A stretch of 64,000 bases of DNA from Dysidea avara (GCF_963678975.1 NC_089280.1:35624508-35688507); one strand, 5' to 3'. Positions 21,619 through 33,060 are shown, counted from the stretch's first letter. Made by a program: numbers and translations. The notes: a model not told the origin generated them from the sequence alone.

Positions 21619-22432
21619 CAAGACACACGGTAGTGTGTCGTGCGGCCCAAGAAGCCGGCGCGCCACACCGTGAGTATATTGACAGGAAGAACGAAAACGT
21701 CATTTTCACACCTTTGTATCTCGGTGATCGCTTATCTGATTGGAACCAAATTTGCTACACAGTTGCCCGCCAGCCAAGGGAGTCCACATTCCAAATTTGA
21801 AGGAAATCGCTCCTGCCATTTCCGAGATACGAGCTGCCAAAGTTTCGTTTTTTTTTTTCTTCGTTTTTTTTTTCTTCTTCTTCTTCGTCTTTTCGCACAC
21901 TTGCAAAAATTGCTATAACAAGCAAACGCGTACTCCGATCGCCTTGAAATTTGGCACACAGACAGGGAGTCCAAAGGCGAATCCTAGCATCAAATTTGGT
22001 ACAAATCCGATGAATGGTTCAGGAGTTATGACCGATTATTCGCGTAAAACAAGATCGATTTGTTGTCACGCCTACAGGGTAAACCGCTTCATGGAATGAG
22101 TTGAAAATTGCTATGTAGATGGAGTAACCATCGTAGGAGTGCCTTTTGGTGGTTTGAAAGGAATCGAGATAAAGACCACGGAGATATGACACAAAACCCA
22201 ACCTGTGTCACAATTACGCGATCGATTTTTATGAATAAAAAAGTATTAGTTTTCACGCCTACTAGGCAAACCGCTTAGAGCAATGAGCTGAAAATCGGTG
22301 TATAGCTGGAATAATCTTCATAGAAAGTCCTTGCAGTAGTACAGAAGAATCGGATTACAAACCACTGAGTTATGATTCGAAAGCCAACTCCGTGTAGCAA
22401 ATGCGAGATCGAGATACTCTAATACAACAGTC
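21619..22432. repeat. Head of composite minisatellite element, copy 2
   Basis: Starts ATCAAGACACACGG and matches 14044-14894, including the GC-rich terminal hairpin (CACGGT ... ACCGTG). It preserves the site that in copy 1 received a MITE. A T-rich TTC microsatellite near 21847-21890 is longer here. It ends with TACTCTAATACAACAGTCA, then ACCCTAATAGAGCATTCAGC, and passes into the array. Confidence 0.8.
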
Positions 22433-25400
22433 ACCCTAATAGAGCATTCAGCTAATTTATTTACTCCATTATAGAATTTTATTACATCACAAGTTATTTT
22501 GTAGGGAGTTCAGCTGCAAACAGTTAATCTTATAGACAGTTCAGCAAGAAGACAGTCACCATGTGGAGAGTTAAGCAAATAATACCACTATAGAGATTCA
22601 GAACATTATAAGTCACACTGAAGAAAGTTCAGCTATAAACAAGTCATGCACTGTGTAGAGAATTCAGCTACAAGTAAGTCACTCTCTAGAGAATTCAGTT
22701 ACACAGAATTCTGCTACACACAACTCACTGTGGAGAGAGTTCAGCTACAAACAAATTACCCTTTAGAGTGATCAGCTACAAACAAAACACTTTGCAGGGT
22801 GTTCAACTGCAACAAATCAATTACCTTTAGAGCGATCAGCAATGAACAAATCAACACAAATCTACCTGTAGAGAGATCAGCTAGAAACAAACCACCCTGA
22901 AGAGAGTTCAGCTACAAAAAATCACCCTGTAGAGACATCAGCTAGAAACTAGACACAATGTAAGGAGTTCAGCTACAAGCAATCACCCTGTAGAGAGTTC
23001 AGCTAAAACAAATCAACCTGCAGAGAGATCAGCTACAAACAAATCACCTTATAGAGAGTTCAGCTACAAACAGATTACCTGTAGAGAGATCGGCTACAAA
23101 CAAATCAACCTGCAGAGAGATCAGCTATATACACACAAATCAACTTGTAGAGAGATCAGCTACAAACAAATCACCCTGTAGAGAGATCAGCTAGAAACTA
23201 CACACAATGTAAGGAGTTCAGCTACAAACAAATCACCCTGTAGAGAGATCAGCTACAAACTAGACACAAAGTAAGGAGTTCAGCTACAAGCAAATTACCC
23301 TGTAGAGAGTTCATCTACAAACAAATCAACCTGTAGAGCAATCAGCTAGAAACAAATCACCCTGAAGAGAGGTCAGCTACAAAAAATCACCCTGTAGAGA
23401 GATCAGCTAGAAACAAATCACCCTGAAGAGAGGTCAGCTACAAAAAAATCACCCTGTAGAGAGATCAGCTACAAACAAATTGCCCTGTAGAGAGATCGGC
23501 TACAAACAAATCGACTTGCAGAGAGATCAGCTACACACAAATCAACTTGTAGAGAGTTCAGCTACAAACAAATTACCCTGTAGAGAGATCGGCTACAAAC
23601 AAATCAGCCTGTAGAGAGTTCAGCTAAAACAAATCAACCTGCAGAGAGATCAACTACAAACAAATCACCTTATAGAGAGTTCAGCTACAAACAAATTACC
23701 CTATAGAGAGATCGGCTACAAACAAATCAACCTGCAGAGAGATCAGCTACACACAAATCAACTTGTAGAGAGATCAATTACAAACAAATCACCCTGTAGA
23801 GAGATCAGCTAGAAACTACACAAAATGTAAGGAGTTCAGCTACAAATAAATCACCTTATAGAAATTTCAGCTACAAACAAATCACTCTGTAGAGAGATCA
23901 GCTAGAAACTGGACACAAAGTAAGGAGTTCAGCTACAAGCAAATCACCCTTTAGTGAGTTCAGCTACAAACAAATCAACCTGCAGTGAGATCACCTACAA
24001 AAAAGCACCTTGTACAGAGTTCAGCTACAAACAAATTACCCTGTAGAGAGATCGGCTACAAACAAATCAACCAGTAGAAAGATCAGCTACACACAAATCA
24101 ACTTGTAGAGAGATCAGCTACAAACAAATCACCCTGTAGAGAGATCAGCTAGAAACTAGTCACAATGTAAGGAGTTCAGCTACAAGTATATCACCCTGTA
24201 GAGAGTTCAGCTAAAACAAATCAACCTGCAGAGAGATCAGCGACAAATAAATCACTTTATAGACAGTTCAGCTACAAACAAATTACCTTGTAGAGAGATC
24301 GGCTGCAAATTAATCAACCTGCAGAGAGATCAGCTACACACAAATCAACTTGTAGAGAGATCAGCTACAAACAAATCACCCTGTAGAGAGATCAGCTAGA
24401 AACTAGATACAATGCAAGGAGTTCAGCTACAAGCAAAATCACCCTTTAGTGAGTTCAACTACAAACAAATCAACCTGCAGTGAGATCACCCACAAAAACG
24501 CACTTGTACAGAGTTCAGTTACAAACAAATCACCCTGTAGAGAGATCAGGTAGAAGAATTCACCTTGTAGAGAGTTCATTTACAAAGAAACCATCATATA
24601 GAGAGTTCAGCTACAAAGAAATTACCCCGTAGAGAGTTCAGCTAGAAGAAGTCACCTTGTAAAGAGTTTAGCTACAAAGAAACCATCATGTACAGAGTTC
24701 AGCTACAAAGAAACCAGCTGTACAGAATTCAACTACAAACAAATCACCCTGTATAGAGATCAGCTAGAAGAAGTTACCTTGTAGATAGTTCAGCTACAAC
24801 AATTCACCCTGTAGAAAGATCATACTAGAAGAAGTCACCTTGTAGAGTGTTCAGTTACAAAGAAACCATCATGTAGAGAGTTCAGCTGCAAACAAATCAC
24901 TCTGTAGAGAGTTCAGCTACAAAGAAACCGCCATGTAGAGAGTTCAGCCTAATACAAACCACCTAGTAGAGAATTCAACCACAACAAATCACCCTGTAGA
25001 GAAGAAGTTACCTTGTAGAGAGTTCAGCTACAAAGAAACCACCATGTAGAGAGTTTAGCTGCAAACAATTCACCTGTAGAGAGTTCAGCTAGAAACAAAT
25101 CACCCCGTAGAGAGATCAACTGGACGAAGTCACCTTGTAGAGAGTTCAGCTACAAAGAAACCATCATGTAGAGAGTTCAGCTGCAAACAAATCACCCTGC
25201 AGAGAGTTCAGCTACAAAAAAATCACCCTGTAGAGAGTTCAGCTAGACGAAGTCACCTTATAGAGAGTTCAGCTACAAAGAAACCATCATGTAGAGAGTT
25301 CGGCTATAAAGACACCACCATGTAGAGAGTTTAGCTGCAAACAAATCACCTGTTACAGAGAGTTCAGCTACAAAGAAACCATCCTGTATATAGTTCAGCT

Positions 25401-25440
25401 ACATTTCAAGTCACCCAGTAGAGAGATCAGCTGCAAGAAA
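22433..25440. repeat. 31-base minisatellite array 2, about 97 units with higher-order repeats
   Basis: The longest of three arrays with the GTAGAGAGWTCAGCTA unit. A marker variant with CTAGAAACT and then AATGTAAGGAG recurs at about 22942, 23191, 23243, 23808, 23902, 24149 and 24396. Three of the spacings are 247-249 bases, or eight units, showing a higher-order repeat. The last third turns to the AGAAGAAGTCACCTTGTAG and AAAGAAACCATCATGTAG variants typical of array 1. Confidence 0.9.
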
Positions 25441-25544
25441 AATCCTGTGGGGAATAATGAGCATGTAATAAATATATGTATATAATTTGTATAATTACTA
25501 ATAAAATCAAAAATAATTGAAGTACTAAAATTCTTCTTTAAGTT

Positions 25545-25646
25545 CTTTTTTTCTTCCTGTGGTAAAGAAAAAAACACATAGGTTAAAAAAGCCCCAAAGC
25601 CAGCCATAGGCCAGCTTTGCAGTATACAAATACAAAAAGAAGTGAA
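25545..25646. repeat. Tail of composite element, copy 2
   Basis: TTCTTCCTGTGGTAAAG through AAGCCAGCCATAGGCCAGC to TACAAAAAGAAGTG, matching the tail after array 1. The 100 bases between array and tail (25441-25544) are AT-rich and match 45760-45860 after array 3. Confidence 0.7.
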
Positions 25647-25967
25647 ATCTAATCCAAAACAGCCAAGCTGTAAAAAAAGTGTGCGGCCTTCAGAAAGGCT
25701 ATGGTGAAAAAAGATGTGAAATCCAAGGTGGCGGCCAAGAAATGGCTGTGATGGTAGGTTAATGGTAAAAATTTTAATAATGACAATTTAGGTAAATTTT
25801 GTGAAGTGGCACAAAAATTCACCTGAATTGTCGTTATTAAAATTTTTACCATTAACCTACCATCACAGCCATTTCTTGGCCGCCACCTTGGATTTCACAT
25901 CTTTTTTCACCATAGCCTTTCTGAGGGCCGCACACTTTTTTTACAGCTTGGCTGTTTTGGATTAGAT
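25647..25967. repeat. Foldback palindrome, copy 2 (most complete)
   Basis: ATCTAATCCAAAACAGCC at the left pairs with GGCTGTTTTGGATTAGAT at the right, so the inverted repeat extends further outward than in copy 1. The arms are nearly identical and meet near 25800 with a few unpaired bases. It would extrude a cruciform or a 140-base hairpin. Confidence 0.85.
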
Positions 25968-26000
25968 ATATATATACTTGAAATTGACAAGGAGAAGATA

Positions 26001-26203
26001 TCCTGACCACCCGGCAGACTCCTGTAAGCGTTCGAGCGTTAATCGGATGGCTGCGGGTTCGAGGCTGCCCAGGTCCAGTCATGGATTTTTTCTCCTTTCT
26101 CCACCTTTTCAAACACACTTTCTGTAACAACTTTAAACAGGCTGTAGGACCCCTACAGACCTTCAGCACTTGTGCTGTAAAGCCTTAATAAATAATAATA
26201 AAT
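26001..26203 (+). mobile_element. tRNA-derived SINE, plus-strand copy
   Basis: Begins ATCCTGACCACCCGG, contains TAAGCGTTCGAGCG and the B box GGTTCGAGGC at 26056-26065, then an unrelated body (TTTTTTCTCCTTTCTCC; CTTCAGCACTTGTGCTG) and an AATAAATAATAATAAATA-type tail. The 3' end abuts the resumed transposase pseudogene. Confidence 0.65.
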
Positions 26204-26204
26204 A

Positions 26205-26860
26205 AAAAGATGCTTCAAAAAAGAGTATTTACATGAGCTAAAAATTTGAATACAAAGCCAATTAAAAAGTTGTCTACGAAATGTCTGGAAGGACTGCTTT
26301 TAAGAAGAAGCAAATCATGTATTAGGGGAGTCATTAAGGTATGTCGGTTCTTCAATCAATACGTGGGTGGAGCCATTTTACTTAAGTGATGTCCAGGATA
26401 TTTGAAAATGCAAGTGGGTCAAGAAATTCTGGGCTATAGCTCTTCTATTTAGAATGACTTTTGTGAGGCGAAAGAGTAGCAACACAGGTTAAATGGTTCC
26501 AATTTCCAAGTAAATTCATCTACCTCAAAGTAGGCTTCTTACGTAAATGATATTTGTGCAAGGTAATTATGAATGGTATACCAGATGGTTTGATTTTCAA
26601 CTGTGACCACACAGGCATCCATTTGCTGCCAGTTGATGACTGGACAATGGCAGGGTAGCAAGAATGTGGCTATCAAGGGATCTGATGATAAATGACAAAT
26701 AACTGTTGTTCCGGCTGATAGATGTCATCCGGCAGTTAAATTTCCTGAAGGTTGGGATATGCACACTTCAAGCCACTAGTCAAATAAAGTGTCATCGATT
26801 TATTTGAATAAATTTGTGATTCCTTTTCTTTAATTCTGGCAATATTTGATGTATTCAAAA
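26205..26860 (+). pseudogene. pogo/Tigger-like transposase, 3' part of the split copy
   Basis: Broken frames read NQYVGGAILLK, WAIALLFRMTFVRRKS, FNCDHTGIHLLPVDDWTM, then SDDK, QITVV, RCHPAVKFPEGWDMHTSSH. The order matches the DDE core of these transposases (NWDxTGI ... WTM ... DDKRQIT ... RCHP). There are several stops and frameshifts, and the end of the catalytic domain is missing. It is the continuation of 21388-21548. Confidence 0.7.
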
Positions 26861-26988
26861 GACAGCTTTCAAACAAATGAATAAGGATTTGTTATGTATC
26901 AATAATATTCAAATGGGCCAGCTAATTGTACCAACAAGCTACAACCAATTGGCCTGGCAACAAATATACCACTCAAAGATATAAAATA

Positions 26989-27287
26989 CCAAAACAGCCA
27001 AGCTGTAAAAAAAGAGTGCGGCCCTCAGAAAGGCTATGGTGAAAAAGATGTGAAATCCAAGGTGGTGGCCAAGAAATGGCTGTGATGGTAGGTTAATGGT
27101 AAAAATTTTAATAACTACAATTCAGGTGAACCAAAATTCACCTGAATTGTTGTTATTAAAATTTTTACCATTAACCTACCATCACAGCCAAAGTTCACCT
27201 GAATTGTAGTTATTAAAATTTTTACCATTAACCTACCATCACAGCCATTTCTTGGCCACCACCTTGGATTTCACATCTTTTTCACCA
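26989..27287. repeat. Foldback palindrome, copy 3, right end truncated
   Basis: Left end CCAAAACAGCCAAGCTG. The right arm is partly duplicated (the CACAGCC / TTCACCTGAATTG block occurs twice) and stops at TTTTTCACCACCA without the final 30 bases. Repeat Z starts at the truncation point. It has no array or tail upstream, so the palindrome can occur without the composite element. Confidence 0.75.
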
Positions 27288-28107
27288 CCATGAAATGATG
27301 CAAGTTTTGACAATAATGTTAGTGAAAATCACTAACTTCAGTAGTGAATTCACTAACTTTGTTGTGAAATCACCAACTTAGTAGTGAAATCATGCACCAA
27401 CTTCGGTAATGAATTCACAAACTTTTTAAGTGAAATCTCTAAATCTCTATTATTGAATTCAGTATTCCTATGTGGTAGTGATTCAGTGAAATGTTGTCAG
27501 TGACTTCACCTACAAGAAATAGTGAGCATCACTATCTTGAAGTGTATATTGGAAGGTATACAGTGATTTTACCTATGCTATAGTGAACACTGCAATTTTG
27601 CAATTGCAACTTCAGCTATCATGCATAAGCTAGTATTTGTGCCACTGATATAATATAGCATCCTATGTATTATTATGACCAACTAGCAATGGACAACAGC
27701 AGGGGCGGATCCAGAGTTTGGAAAGAGGGGGGGCACCTTTCTAAAAAACAGTTGAAGACCAAAAAAACTTGCTGAAAACCAGTTAAAGACCAAAAAAAAA
27801 AAAAAAAAGGTCACGACAATAATAGCTAGTTATCCTTACCAACTATATCACGTCTGTTATGTAAAATAAAATCCTATTTATAGCTTCATAGGTAAGCTAC
27901 ACTGCCTCATGAACATTGTGACTGCTTTATTAGAGTAATTGACTGCTCTATTAGAGTATCTCGATCTTGTATGCAATTTCTTGAAGGGGGGGGGCATTTG
28001 CCCCAAATACCCCATCCTGGATCCGCCACTGAACAGGTTCCTTAAAACAAAAAAGTGTTAGTTGCTAACACAACAGTGACAACACCTGCTGCAGCAAACT
28101 GTTACCA
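27284..28107. repeat. Repeat Z, copy 1 (interrupted by a MITE)
   Basis: Matches 40271-40728 from CCATGAAATGATG to ACAACACCTGCT. The left half is an irregular array of short units around CACTAACTT and AGTGAATTCAC. No coding content. A MITE lies at 27700-28031, and the other copy has the empty site. Confidence 0.75.
27700..28031. mobile_element. MITE of the 5-base-target family, copy 2
   Basis: CAGGGGCGGATCCAGAG left and CTGGATCCGCCACTG right, with AACAG at 27695-27699 and 28032-28036. The empty site GGACAACAGGTTCC is seen at about 40628. The interior has G-rich tracts inside both ends, an A17 run, and a paired motif GACTGCTTTATTAGAG / GACTGCTCTATTAGAGTATC at 27932-27966. It is nearly identical to the copy at 38827-39165. 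Confidence 0.9.
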
Positions 28108-28127
28108 TCCCTTGAAGCTATTACAGT

Positions 28128-28265
28128 TGTATGCCAGAACAAATCGATAGCTATAGTAACTCTTTCTTACCAAGATCAATACCAGACTGGAACAATTTAG
28201 ATATGGAAGATCTTGACAATATAGACTTACTTTCAAGAACCGTTTGCAAAATGCACAGACACTAA
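28128..28265 (+). pseudogene. LINE reverse transcriptase C-terminal remnant
   Basis: A short frame reads QIDSYSNSFLPRSIPDWNNL and ends with a stop at 28265. The motif YSxSFxPRxIxDWNxL is the characteristic C-terminal end of many LINE reverse transcriptase proteins (CR1/L2/Jockey-type). The catalytic part is missing upstream, where repeat Z ends. Clade not assignable. Confidence 0.55.
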
Positions 28266-28429
28266 AATTTTGTTTTTGTACATTAGCGATTTACCCAATG
28301 GGTTTTGCTAATCAATAATTACATAACCAAGTAATAAGAATAATACTTTTTTCGTCAAAATACGTCATAAATAATTAAATAATTAAATAATGTACGGCTA
28401 AACCACTGCACATAAAAATACGTACTCAC

Positions 28430-28582
28430 CGGTAATGAAATAAGTAATACACGAAGGTAAAAACTAAAAATGAATTCATCACTACTTGCTGTAATTACGA
28501 AGTTTACTATTCCAAATAACGCTGTCCAATAAACAAACAAAATAACTTTGCGGTAAGAGTCCCTAGCAACGAACTCGTACAA
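28430..28582 (-). CDS. Candidate first coding exon of a membrane protein
   Basis: Fifty-one codons from the ATG at 28582 to a strong donor, CCG followed by GTGAGT (28429-28424), phase 0. The peptide (MYEFVARDSYRKVILFVYWT...) has two hydrophobic stretches, about residues 13-31 and 37-51, so it likely starts a multi-pass or signal-anchored protein. Later exons would lie below 28430, but that side is repeats and a LINE remnant, and I could not find the next exon. The gene may be broken by insertions or continue beyond them. Family not recognised. Confidence 0.4.
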
Positions 28583-28779
28583 CCGGTTTGAAAAACGGGT
28601 TGTAGCTTATAGCAACCGACTAGTTCATATGCGCTGCACGTTTAACCGGGCATTAGATACTACTTGCAGTTGAGAAGCTCAGTGAGAAGACACTTCGAGT
28701 TAAAGGAATTGTTAGTTGATGGATGAACAGAATACCACTCACTTTATGTGGCTGTTGGATGTACCATCCTTGCTGACAT

Positions 28780-29099
28780 CAGTGATGTACACAGGAATTT
28801 TGAAAAGGGGTTTCCACTACAGCAAAGTAACTGTTATTAGAATAGTTTGTATTGTCTGACTGCTTTATTAGAGTATCTCGATCTTTTCACCAAAATCATA
28901 ATTCAGAACAATGCTATAAGTATTGCTATCATTTGAAAATCTGTTATTTAACTAAGATAAAAGTTTAAAATGTGTCCTGTTCCATGACAAATTCCAGATT
29001 CTGGAACCCTGAAGTTTCAATTTCTTAATGTTTCAAGTACAGTGTAAAATCTAAAAGGGTTTCCTGAAACCCCTGGAAACTCCCCTCCATATGCCCCTG
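28780..29099. mobile_element. Degenerate member of the 5-base-target MITE family
   Basis: Left end reads CAGTGATGTACACAGGAATT and continues AAGGGGTTTCC; right end reads GGAAACTCCCCTCCATATG followed by CCCCTG, both worn versions of the family ends. GACTGCTTTATTAGAGTATC sits inside at 28859-28878. No target duplication remains, so it is an old insertion. Confidence 0.5.
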
Positions 29100-29926
29100 C
29101 TAACATTATTGTGACATCACTGTTTAATGACATCTCTAAAGTTACCAGACCCTCTCTCTATGCAGACTAGATAGAAACACTATTAACATCTGTAACGTTA
29201 ACCATGCTAAATTTCTAGGCCAACTGTTGGTGTTTCTTTTTCAGGTACTCATAAGTTAGACTCTAAATTGATGAATGTTCTATGAGAGTACAAAGAGTGG
29301 ATTCTAAAGAATTTTTTGACATCTGATTCTAAAAAAAATTGACATCTGTTTTTCATTTCAACACCGTTGTGCAGTGGTATAGCCAGACTTTGCCATGTCT
29401 GGGCACTGGGTGGGAAAGTCATATTCAGCCATGCAACACACATACACATGCCCATCTTCATATGGACATCAATACAACATTTCAAAGAATAGTGTATGCA
29501 TTATGTAACACTACTGTATGCAAAATGACTAATATAACCTTGAGAACCCTAACTAGCTATTGGCCTGCTTAACCCATATATACATCTGAATGTGTCTTTA
29601 TATAGTTTATACCTGACTATAGGAAGAAACTTGAAAGCACGAGGTGTTTTAATGCTCTTTATCAAATTACACATGATAAATATGCCCTGCCACTAGACTA
29701 GAAACAAAGAAACAACTGTTGATTGAACAAGTTGACCACACCATTTGAACTACCACTAAGTAGTATCCACATTGCTAGGTGGGTGCTAATGTCTCAAATA
29801 ACTTCCTCTATTCTCTGATCAGAGTTTGGACCACACCAAATGTTACATAACTTATTCTAAATGTAAAGTGTCCAACCCACTACTGGTTGTTTGAACTGTG
29901 TTATTTATTCTTGTATAATAGTTAAG
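29100..29926. other. Intergenic DNA, nothing recognised
   Basis: AT-rich, with a few short frames (29249-29572, both strands) but no domain, splice context or repeat match elsewhere in the window. Confidence 0.4.
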
Positions 29927-29928
29927 TA

Positions 29929-30158
29929 CACTAGACCCTCAGTTATCCAACCCTCATTTATCCGTATCCTCGTTTATCCACAATTGGTAACGACTGCTTT
30001 ATTAGAGTATTTTGAGTACAAATGTATGTCTATTAGAGTATTTCAACAGAGCTCTGGATATAAATGTATAGACTTCAGTTTTAAAAACAATTGATTTATC
30101 TGAACACTTTTACCATTGTCTGAGACACATCATGTTTCAGATAACCAAGGGTCCACTG
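29929..30158. mobile_element. pogo-like MITE with TA target duplication
   Basis: Left end CACTAGACCCTCAGTTATCC, right end GATAACCAAGGGTCCACTG, flanked by TA on both sides (29927-29928, 30159-30160). The CAGTxGACCCTxxxTTATC end is typical of pogo/Tigger-derived MITEs. The interior carries ACTGCTTTATTAGAGTATTT and CTATTAGAGTATTT motifs. Confidence 0.7.
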
Positions 30159-30353
30159 TATCTTCATCATATTTGACTGGCTAATAGCCGCGGCTCTTAC
30201 AATAGCTGCCCCAAGATAGTGCCACTCTGCAGCCTAGAATTATTGTCATAAGAGTTGCCCTCGAATAAGAGCCACATCTTGTATCTGAATATGCTGGTAC
30301 AAGTGTTGATAAGACATGTTTGGAGTAGAAACCAGGCAAAGGAGTTGTTTTAA

Positions 30354-31093
30354 GGTTACGGGATAGTGAGCGACTGTCAAACAAAAATTTTATTAAGTAA
30401 TTAAGGCGGGCTTGGTGTTGTTGTGTTTTGTATCAGCTGGTAACAGGCTTAAATTGTTGGGAGAATAATAGCGTGCTGACTGGACAGTTACAAGGTACAA
30501 GAAAACACACGTAACAGTACAAGATAACATAGATACAACACACTTAGCAACTGGCGCACCTGTAAGCGCATGCGTAGTTTTGCTGACTAATGGTGATATT
30601 TTCCTGAACCAAAAATCAGGACTGTCAAACTAGTTGTTAACATTTTGTATAAACAGACTACTAGTCTGGCTTCTTGTCTAGGTCCTGACGGAGCCATTTG
30701 TTAGAAATAATGTTTCTAGTGCTTGTGATATCAATTTAAAAATTAATTTTGTGACCACAGTGTCTTGCTTTAGGCCATATTGTAGTCATATTTCAGCAAC
30801 TATACACATTATTCACAAATCCTCTTGTCAGTCCCTCACAAGTGATGTTCTTCAAACCTTAGAATTGTTAGTAAATTCTCGTGGTTCTTCATTGGTCTGA
30901 TTTTTGGTTCACAGTTTTCACTATTTGGCATGGGGACAACTCATGTTTCCATAACAACATTTGAATTCCATGTAAATTTATGAGAAGTTAAGAATGCATA
31001 AATATTTGATAACAATGCATTAAGAAAAATCAAACCCCTACTCATGAAAAATGATTGATAGTGTACAGATGGGGTTTACAGTATCCCGTAACC
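30354..31093. mobile_element. TTAA-target DNA element, 740 bases
   Basis: GGTTACGGGATAGTG at the left pairs with CAGTATCCCGTAACC at the right, and TTAA flanks both ends (30350-30353, 31094-31097). TTAA duplications are made by piggyBac and Kolobok elements; the GG start fits Kolobok better than the CCC start of piggyBac. No coding frame. A CpG-rich patch with GCGCATGCG lies at about 30567. Confidence 0.7.
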
Positions 31094-31676
31094 TTAAGCC
31101 AGGAAATAACGTTTTTGAGAGAAGTTTAAATAAGTGATACCATTGAAGGATGATTGAACAAGGAGTAACTTGTGAATCTATACAGACACCATGAGCTGCT
31201 ACCACACAAGCCCATAGTAGCCGTCTTCACATAACAGCTGCAGGGTTTTCTTTGTTGAAAGTTGTAGTAGCCTCAGCTATAACCGGTCAAATGTAGTATT
31301 TGTTTTAACAACTAAATGTTCCATGATTACTGAATTGCAGCATGTGCGGTTTCTTTTACATTCAACAGAACAGTCACTCTAATATAGCAGGGAGACAGAA
31401 TTAGTTGCTACTTGCTAATAGTCAGCCTCATGTTGGGTCTAGTGTTAAAAAAATTCTGGATAGTATGTTTCCTGCTTTTCTGTAAAGTTTCCCTAATAGA
31501 GCAGTCACCCTTACACAACAGTAAAATAAGTACTGTATACAGTAAACTGCTGAAATCACCCTCAGATTCAACCCCAATGGTCTAATTTTCCAAAATTGTC
31601 TTAGGGGTAGGGGTGGGGTGCATGGCCTACTAGGAAGCACACTAAGGTATGCCTTCCAAGCTTTAGTATTTATGTA

Positions 31677-32239
31677 CAGTGGAACCTGTGTTACGGTCAC
31701 CTGGATTAAGCGGTCACCTTTGCATAACGCCCAAATATTTTCCCATTCAAACGTATGTATTGTGGTCTGCATTAAGCAGTCACCTGTCTAACGTGTATAA
31801 CGGCCAACCAAGAATTTTCCTATGAATCACTGTATACATAACTTCATCCTTCGTATAGCAGTCGCTTCCTTTTAGGGTGGCTTGTTAAGCCAATAGTCTG
31901 TGACCACGGCACCATTTCAATTAATGCGAATGCAATTATCACACTTCCTGCCTCTCAATGAATGCTATACAAACTATCAGGCTTCATTACTTAAACGTAT
32001 TCAATAGCTATAACCAACATTCATAACAAGCTCACCTTGCCCTTTCTGTATGAAGACTAGTAAAATTATACTCTATTGCGGTTGGCGCGAGTCTCTTAAT
32101 AATAATTACTCATTTATAACGGTCATAGCCACTAAAATGCTGCTGACCATCTTATGCAGGTTTTCTCTATAACAGCCACCTGTACATAAAGGCCAGATAT
32201 ATCTGGTCCCAAGGTGACCGTTATAGACACGTTCCACTG
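31677..32239. mobile_element. Tc1/mariner-pogo type MITE, 563 bases, TA target
   Basis: Left CAGTGGAACCTGTGTTACGG, right inverted copy ending GACACGTTCCACTG, flanked by TA (31675-31676, 32240-32241). Further inward, GGTCACCT recurs in inverted form (AAGGTGACCG). CAGTGGAACC ends with TA duplication are typical of pogo/Tigger-derived MITEs. Non-coding inside. Confidence 0.75.
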
Positions 32240-32348
32240 TATAGCTAGGCCCTAAAGTCTATCAGTTCTTCTGAATTTTAATTGCATTGGAATTAGCAGC
32301 AATGAGAAGGTGTGTACACTGGAGAAATGATTGTCAGCTCACTTATTG

Positions 32349-32382
32349 TACAGTACGATAGTACTGATATCGTACTGTATAG
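32349..32382. repeat. Perfect short hairpin
   Basis: ACAGTACGAT and ATCGTACTGT surround AGTACTGAT. Isolated, not near a gene that I can identify. Confidence 0.5.
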
Positions 32383-32884
32383 TAGAGACCACAAAGACAT
32401 GGGTGTGGCCCATCCAAAAACCATCCTCATTTTTCCCAAACGATGATGTGGCAGTATTGCTTAGGCCCAAACAAGCCTTCAGATTGACCTAACATGTTTC
32501 CAACAAGTTGCTACGGAATTTGAAACAAATATTTAACAGAATATCTACTCTTCTACTCTGTGTGTGTCTGCGTGCATATGTGCATTTGCTGTAATGAGTG
32601 GTGATAATCGTGTGGTATCAATAGTCTTTTTCTAATGGTACATGGAACAGGGAATTCTTATTATAAGCTCCGCTTGTGATTAATTCAGAGTAAACCAATT
32701 ACTAGTAACTGTTAGTTACTCTGATGTAAAACTTAGACCCAAAAAATAAATGTTAGTTTACTCTGAAGTAAATCTCGGGGTAAACTATGCTATATACGTA
32801 GTGTCCCACCCGTTAGTTTACTGTTACATTTCTTACAGGGTAAAATGGTATATCAGTCTTCTTCCTGTGGTGAAATGACATACA

Positions 32885-33060
32885 GTGCTAGCTCCCTTGA
32901 TTATCTGAACACTTGGTTATCCGAACAGCAGAATTGAGTTCTCTTTTGTTTATGATGTATGTTCTATTAGAGTATTTGAACTCTGTATACAAATGTATGG
33001 GGTTTGATTATCTGAACATGTCTTGGTCCCAAGGGGGTTGGATAACACTGTATTACCCTG
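32885..33060. mobile_element. Possible worn pogo-like MITE
   Basis: TTGATTATCTGAACACTTGG on the left and CCCAAGGGGGTTGGATAAC on the right are of the same style as the element at 29929, with TTCTATTAGAGTATTTGAAC between them. Ends and target site are not exact. Confidence 0.35.

Noticed and set aside
22433-25440. Array 2 as a CRISPR-like array
   Set aside because: The units are contiguous, with no unique spacers of constant length. It is a minisatellite in a eukaryotic genome.
32640-32860. Repeated TTAGTTTACTCTGA phrases as an element
   Set aside because: Phrases recur irregularly without defined ends or target duplication.
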